NCBI GenBank assembly: GCA_024734555.1
Contig: JANPWX010000479.1
Location: 406,887 to 470,886, forward strand
Direction: 5' to 3'
DNA: 64,000 nucleotides
DNA from: Trochalopteron elliotii
Lineage: Eukaryota > Chordata > Aves > Passeriformes > Leiothrichidae
Shown: positions 61,111 through 64,000 of the stretch, in pieces
Numbering within the stretch: position 1 is the stretch's first letter
Layout of the letters: each line of letters starts with the position of its first letter
The notes under the pieces: generated by a model
What the model was told of the DNA's origin: nothing
What the model saw: only the letters and a program-made list of their open reading frames with translations
Database searches by the model: none
Translations under genes and position numbers: made by a program

Positions 61111-61480
61111 TTGAAGATGATGCAGTTCCAACCCTTGTGCCATGGGCAAGGGTCACTTTTCTCTAAACCAGGTTGCTTAAAGCCACATCCAGCCTGGCCC
61201 TGGGATGGGGCAGCCACAGCTTCTCTGGGCACCCTGTGCCAGGACCTCATCATCCTCACAGGGGAGAAGTTTTTCCTGATATCCAATCTAAACCTACTCT
61301 CTGTCAGTTTGAAGCCATTCCCACTTGTCCTGTCACTCCAGGCCATTGTAAAGAGTCTCTCCCCATCTTTCTTGCAGCTTTCCTTCAGGTACTGGGAAGC
61401 CACAATGAGGTCACCCCAAAGCTTCTCTTCCCTAGGCTGAACAACCCCAACTCTCTCAGCCTCTCTCTCTAACCAACTTG
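61111..61480 (-). mobile_element. CR1 LINE fragment retaining the reverse transcriptase C-terminus
   Basis: On the minus strand this reads as the CR1 3' portion. From the low-coordinate end the plus-strand words are GATGATGCAGTTCCAACCCT, TGCCATGGGCAAGGGTCACT, GCAGCCACAGCTTCTCTGGG, GTTTTTCCTGATATCCAATC, GAAGCCATTCCCACTTGTCC and GGCTGAACAACCCCAACTCT. About 100 codons of the C-terminal tail of the CR1 ORF2 protein stay open, with recognisable KDGERLF, SDRT, GNGFKL, RFRLDIRKNF and HRVPREAVAAP stretches. The open frame starts at 61490 and runs on to 60735 through the 3' end and unrelated flank, giving 251 codons in all. The endonuclease and the catalytic polymerase core are absent, so the fragment cannot act. 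The terminal tail is diverged. Confidence 0.92.
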
Positions 61481-62642
61481 GTGGGCTCATCTTCCTCCAG
61501 AAGCTCCCACAAGGACACTGAAGGATGAGCAGAAGGAGCAGGAAGAATGGGGGAAAGAACCTGTGGCACAGACTCTACTTCCACTTCCCTCCTTGAGTGG
61601 AACAAGTTTTTCCTCTGGCCCAGGCTCTCCTTTTCGTTTGAGCAGATGCTGCTTGTTATCTTCTGTACTGCCTACAGTGGGTGCTCTGTGGTGCTCAGAG
61701 CACGTTTATTTAAGAACTGTTTGACAGTCCCTCTTTGGAAAGCCATTAGGAACCATTCACACCGTGTTAAAACTCGGGAGACATTAAATTTCACCTAATG
61801 CTTCCTGAAAAGCTCTGGCATCTGGCCTGTGCTTCAAGAAAGAGTTAAGCAGGGAATATACATGGCAAAAGAGCATACATAAAGCTGTCCCCACCCTTCC
61901 CTCTGCAATAACAAAACACAGACCTCTTTAAGGGGAAACTCAAGAAAGTCATTCGAAAGCAGCTCTTTCATAACTTATCAGTGCCTTACATATTATATTG
62001 TACAGGTGTCACTGTGTAATCCCCCACTCTCTCAACAATTTTTATACCAAACTGAGGATGTAAAAGGTCCATCTGGATTTCCTCTGGCTTTTCCTCCCAG
62101 TATTATTCAGTCTCTGTTTCTTCAATCTTTGCTAAGCTGGTGGAACGTGCCCTAAAATGTCACTTATAGCCCTTTCATATTCTACACTGAAAAGAATTAA
62201 GGGAATAGAGTTTGCAATTCAAATCCTGCCACTGACAGACATTTGCTGAGGCAAAGTCAGGAGGTTCAATTTAGAAGCTGTAAACTGTTACAGGCCTATA
62301 AATTCCTATTCCATTAATGTGCCACTCTCAAATGGGGGAAGAAAAGAACCAGCCCTCAGTTTTTTGGAGCCCATGAAATCTGGGGTGATCATGGTGCTTC
62401 TACAGCTGCTTCTTCTACCTGTGCCACTTTAAACTCCTGGTGAAAATCCAGCTCCTTGGCCTTTGAATTGAAGTGTGGGTTCTTGAGTGAGAGGCACAAT
62501 ATTTATTTACACATATTATTAGTACCTCTATGAACACTGGCACAATTGTAGTTCAACAGAGATTTATTAATAATGACTTAGAGATTATTTCACTTTCTGA
62601 ATTATGTTCTGTCTGAGACATCGTGATTTTTCTTTCTTACGG

Positions 62643-62670
62643 TGGAGAGGAGAGGGAGAGGGAGAGGAGG
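62643..62670. repeat. GGGAGA-rich purine tract
   Basis: Twenty-eight bases dominated by GAGAGG/GGGAGA units on the plus strand, one T only. A possible triplex or GA-microsatellite site. Confidence 0.8.
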
Positions 62671-63899
62671 AACTAAAAGCCACAATTCACCAGTCCAAGA
62701 TAAAGTTCAGCAACACCTCAAGAGGCACCAGGTACTGTAGGTTTTGTATTAGCAGCAGTCTCCAAAAATCCTACTTTTGCTGTTTGCCTCCCATCCCTCT
62801 TTATGGCTCTACACTTAATACTGAGTTTGAAACCAGGGTAAGATATTAAGAACCTTAGAAGGTTCTCCTTCCATTTTTCATTTCTTCTCTCTCACCATCA
62901 CCATCATCACAACCAACATCTTTTTCCATCTATTAAAAAAAGGAGAGTGCTGGGGAAAAAATGCTACAGATGATTCCACAATATAGTCTTGATACATTTC
63001 TTATATTTCACGTAAGTCCTTGAACTCTAGATTAATTTGCATCTTGTCATGTTTAGCCCTACTGCAGTGCCTTGCAGAGTAAAATCTCAGTGTATTTATT
63101 GGAACATGTGTTCTGGCTTTCTTTCCATCACAATTCCTTGTGATTAGAAAATAGGATCAGACAATCTAATGCGATTAGTTCCCTGTTGCTGCTGATGAAC
63201 TGTGGAGTTTCCCTGGCCATCCCAGTGTCTGAGCAGGCTCCTTGCTCCTGGAGAGGACAGACTGTCACGAGAGAGATTGTTTTACCACTCACTGAAATTC
63301 AACCTGTGTGAATAATGGACTCCCATGAGAAACCATGAAAATCAGTCTCCAAGGCAGGATAATGCCAAAAGCAGGCTTGAGTTTCAAAGTCACCAATGAA
63401 TCAAGAAGGGTGAGAAATTATGTCTGAGGAGCCATTTCCTTCAAGCCTTGCTCTTGCACAGCAATGAGGTTTCTTGTAGTATATCTATAAATTTTACTTC
63501 CTTCATGAAATTAATCAAGGATTTTCACAAAAGCAGTTGTCATGCATTTAAAAGTTTGGAGTTTTGGGGGTTCTTTCCACTGCAACTTTTAGTGTGAGGA
63601 AAATAGAGGGAGAAGAAATTTTCCTGAAAACTTTCCACATCATTTTGTTTATTAAAATTTTGGTGTACAATTCTAACTAAAGTCAAACCATATTTTTCTC
63701 AAACAGCTGTGGTCGTGGATTCAGTTCCAAACTAACAGAAAGGAAAGTGCTTTATCACATTTTGTGAGCACCTCTAGCTCTGCACACTCTTCAGCAACTC
63801 ACATTGACTCAAATTGAGCACTGATGTGTTATCTAAGCCTTAAATAATACATGTGTTTCTTTTCCAATGATGTTTTGAGTTGGTCTTATGGTTCAGGAT

Positions 63900-63947
63900 T
63901 ATTGCTAAAGCAATAGTAGTTATTTCGGGCAACAGCTGCTGCTGTTG
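63900..63947. repeat. Two small perfect dyads close together
   Basis: TATTGCT, AA, AGCAATA at 63900-63915 and CAACAGC, TGCT, GCTGTTG at 63930-63947. Each has 7-base fully complementary arms, 14 bases apart. Chance cannot be excluded. Confidence 0.6.
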
Positions 63948-64000
63948 ATAAGAAGTCTTTGTGTGAGGGCAATGTATGTTGAGGTTGGGTGTTTTCTCTT

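Larger units (their letters stand above)
61481..64000. other. Single-copy DNA, no gene seen
   Basis: Contains the purine tract at 62643-62670 and a CATCACCATCATCAC-like stretch at about 62896-62910. Two small dyads lie near 63900-63947. No transposon or exon was recognised. Confidence 0.5.

Noticed and set aside
1..64000. Prokaryotic-type systems (CRISPR, operons, phage, toxin-antitoxin)
   Set aside because: Repeat content and lack of packed coding sequence show eukaryotic, bird-like DNA; no spaced direct-repeat array or dense genes exist.

Overview
The window reads as vertebrate, most likely bird, non-coding DNA: either a gene desert or part of a very long intron. The evidence is the repeat content. 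There are many 5'-truncated LINE copies of the avian CR1 type, several ending in the degenerate ATTCTATGATTCT-like CR1 tail. There is also one LTR-like element with a target-site duplication, and a second remnant whose opening resembles passerine ERV LTRs. The rest is AT-rich single-copy sequence with poly-A runs and microsatellites. No operons, bacterial promoters, CRISPR arrays or RNA genes were seen. The placement as bird is an inference from repeat families; passerine is only a guess.

No host protein-coding exon could be supported. The open reading frames are short, overlap on both strands and match no family I recognise. The longest, 251 codons on the minus strand at 60735-61490, is explained in its first half by the C-terminal end of a CR1 reverse transcriptase and runs on into non-coding flank.

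Layout: 1-19 kb is mostly single-copy DNA with one CR1 3' end (3.3 kb), a small tandem duplication (1.2 kb), a possible LTR remnant (12.9 kb), a CA microsatellite (14.65 kb) and a tandem pair of hairpins (15.5 kb). 19-28 kb holds three short CR1 pieces. 28-36 kb has no recognisable transposon. 36-40 kb has two CR1 3' ends and a clean heptamer satellite (18 units, 39986-40111). 40-49 kb is again free of recognisable transposons. 49.3-54.0 kb is a transposon cluster with three CR1 copies and a solo-LTR-like element flanked by a 5-bp duplication (GGGTC). 54-61 kb is mostly single-copy, followed by the longest in-frame CR1 fragment and then 2.5 kb of featureless DNA.

Several transposon-poor AT-rich blocks (about 11.1-12.2, 14.8-15.4, 31.4-31.7, 35.8-35.9, 37.1-37.7, 42.6-42.7, 45.5-45.7, 50.4-50.7 and 52.0-52.1 kb) carry dense homeodomain, octamer and TALE-like motifs and short perfect dyads. 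They look like candidate conserved enhancers, but that can only be settled by cross-species alignment. No new biological system is demonstrable here from sequence alone.
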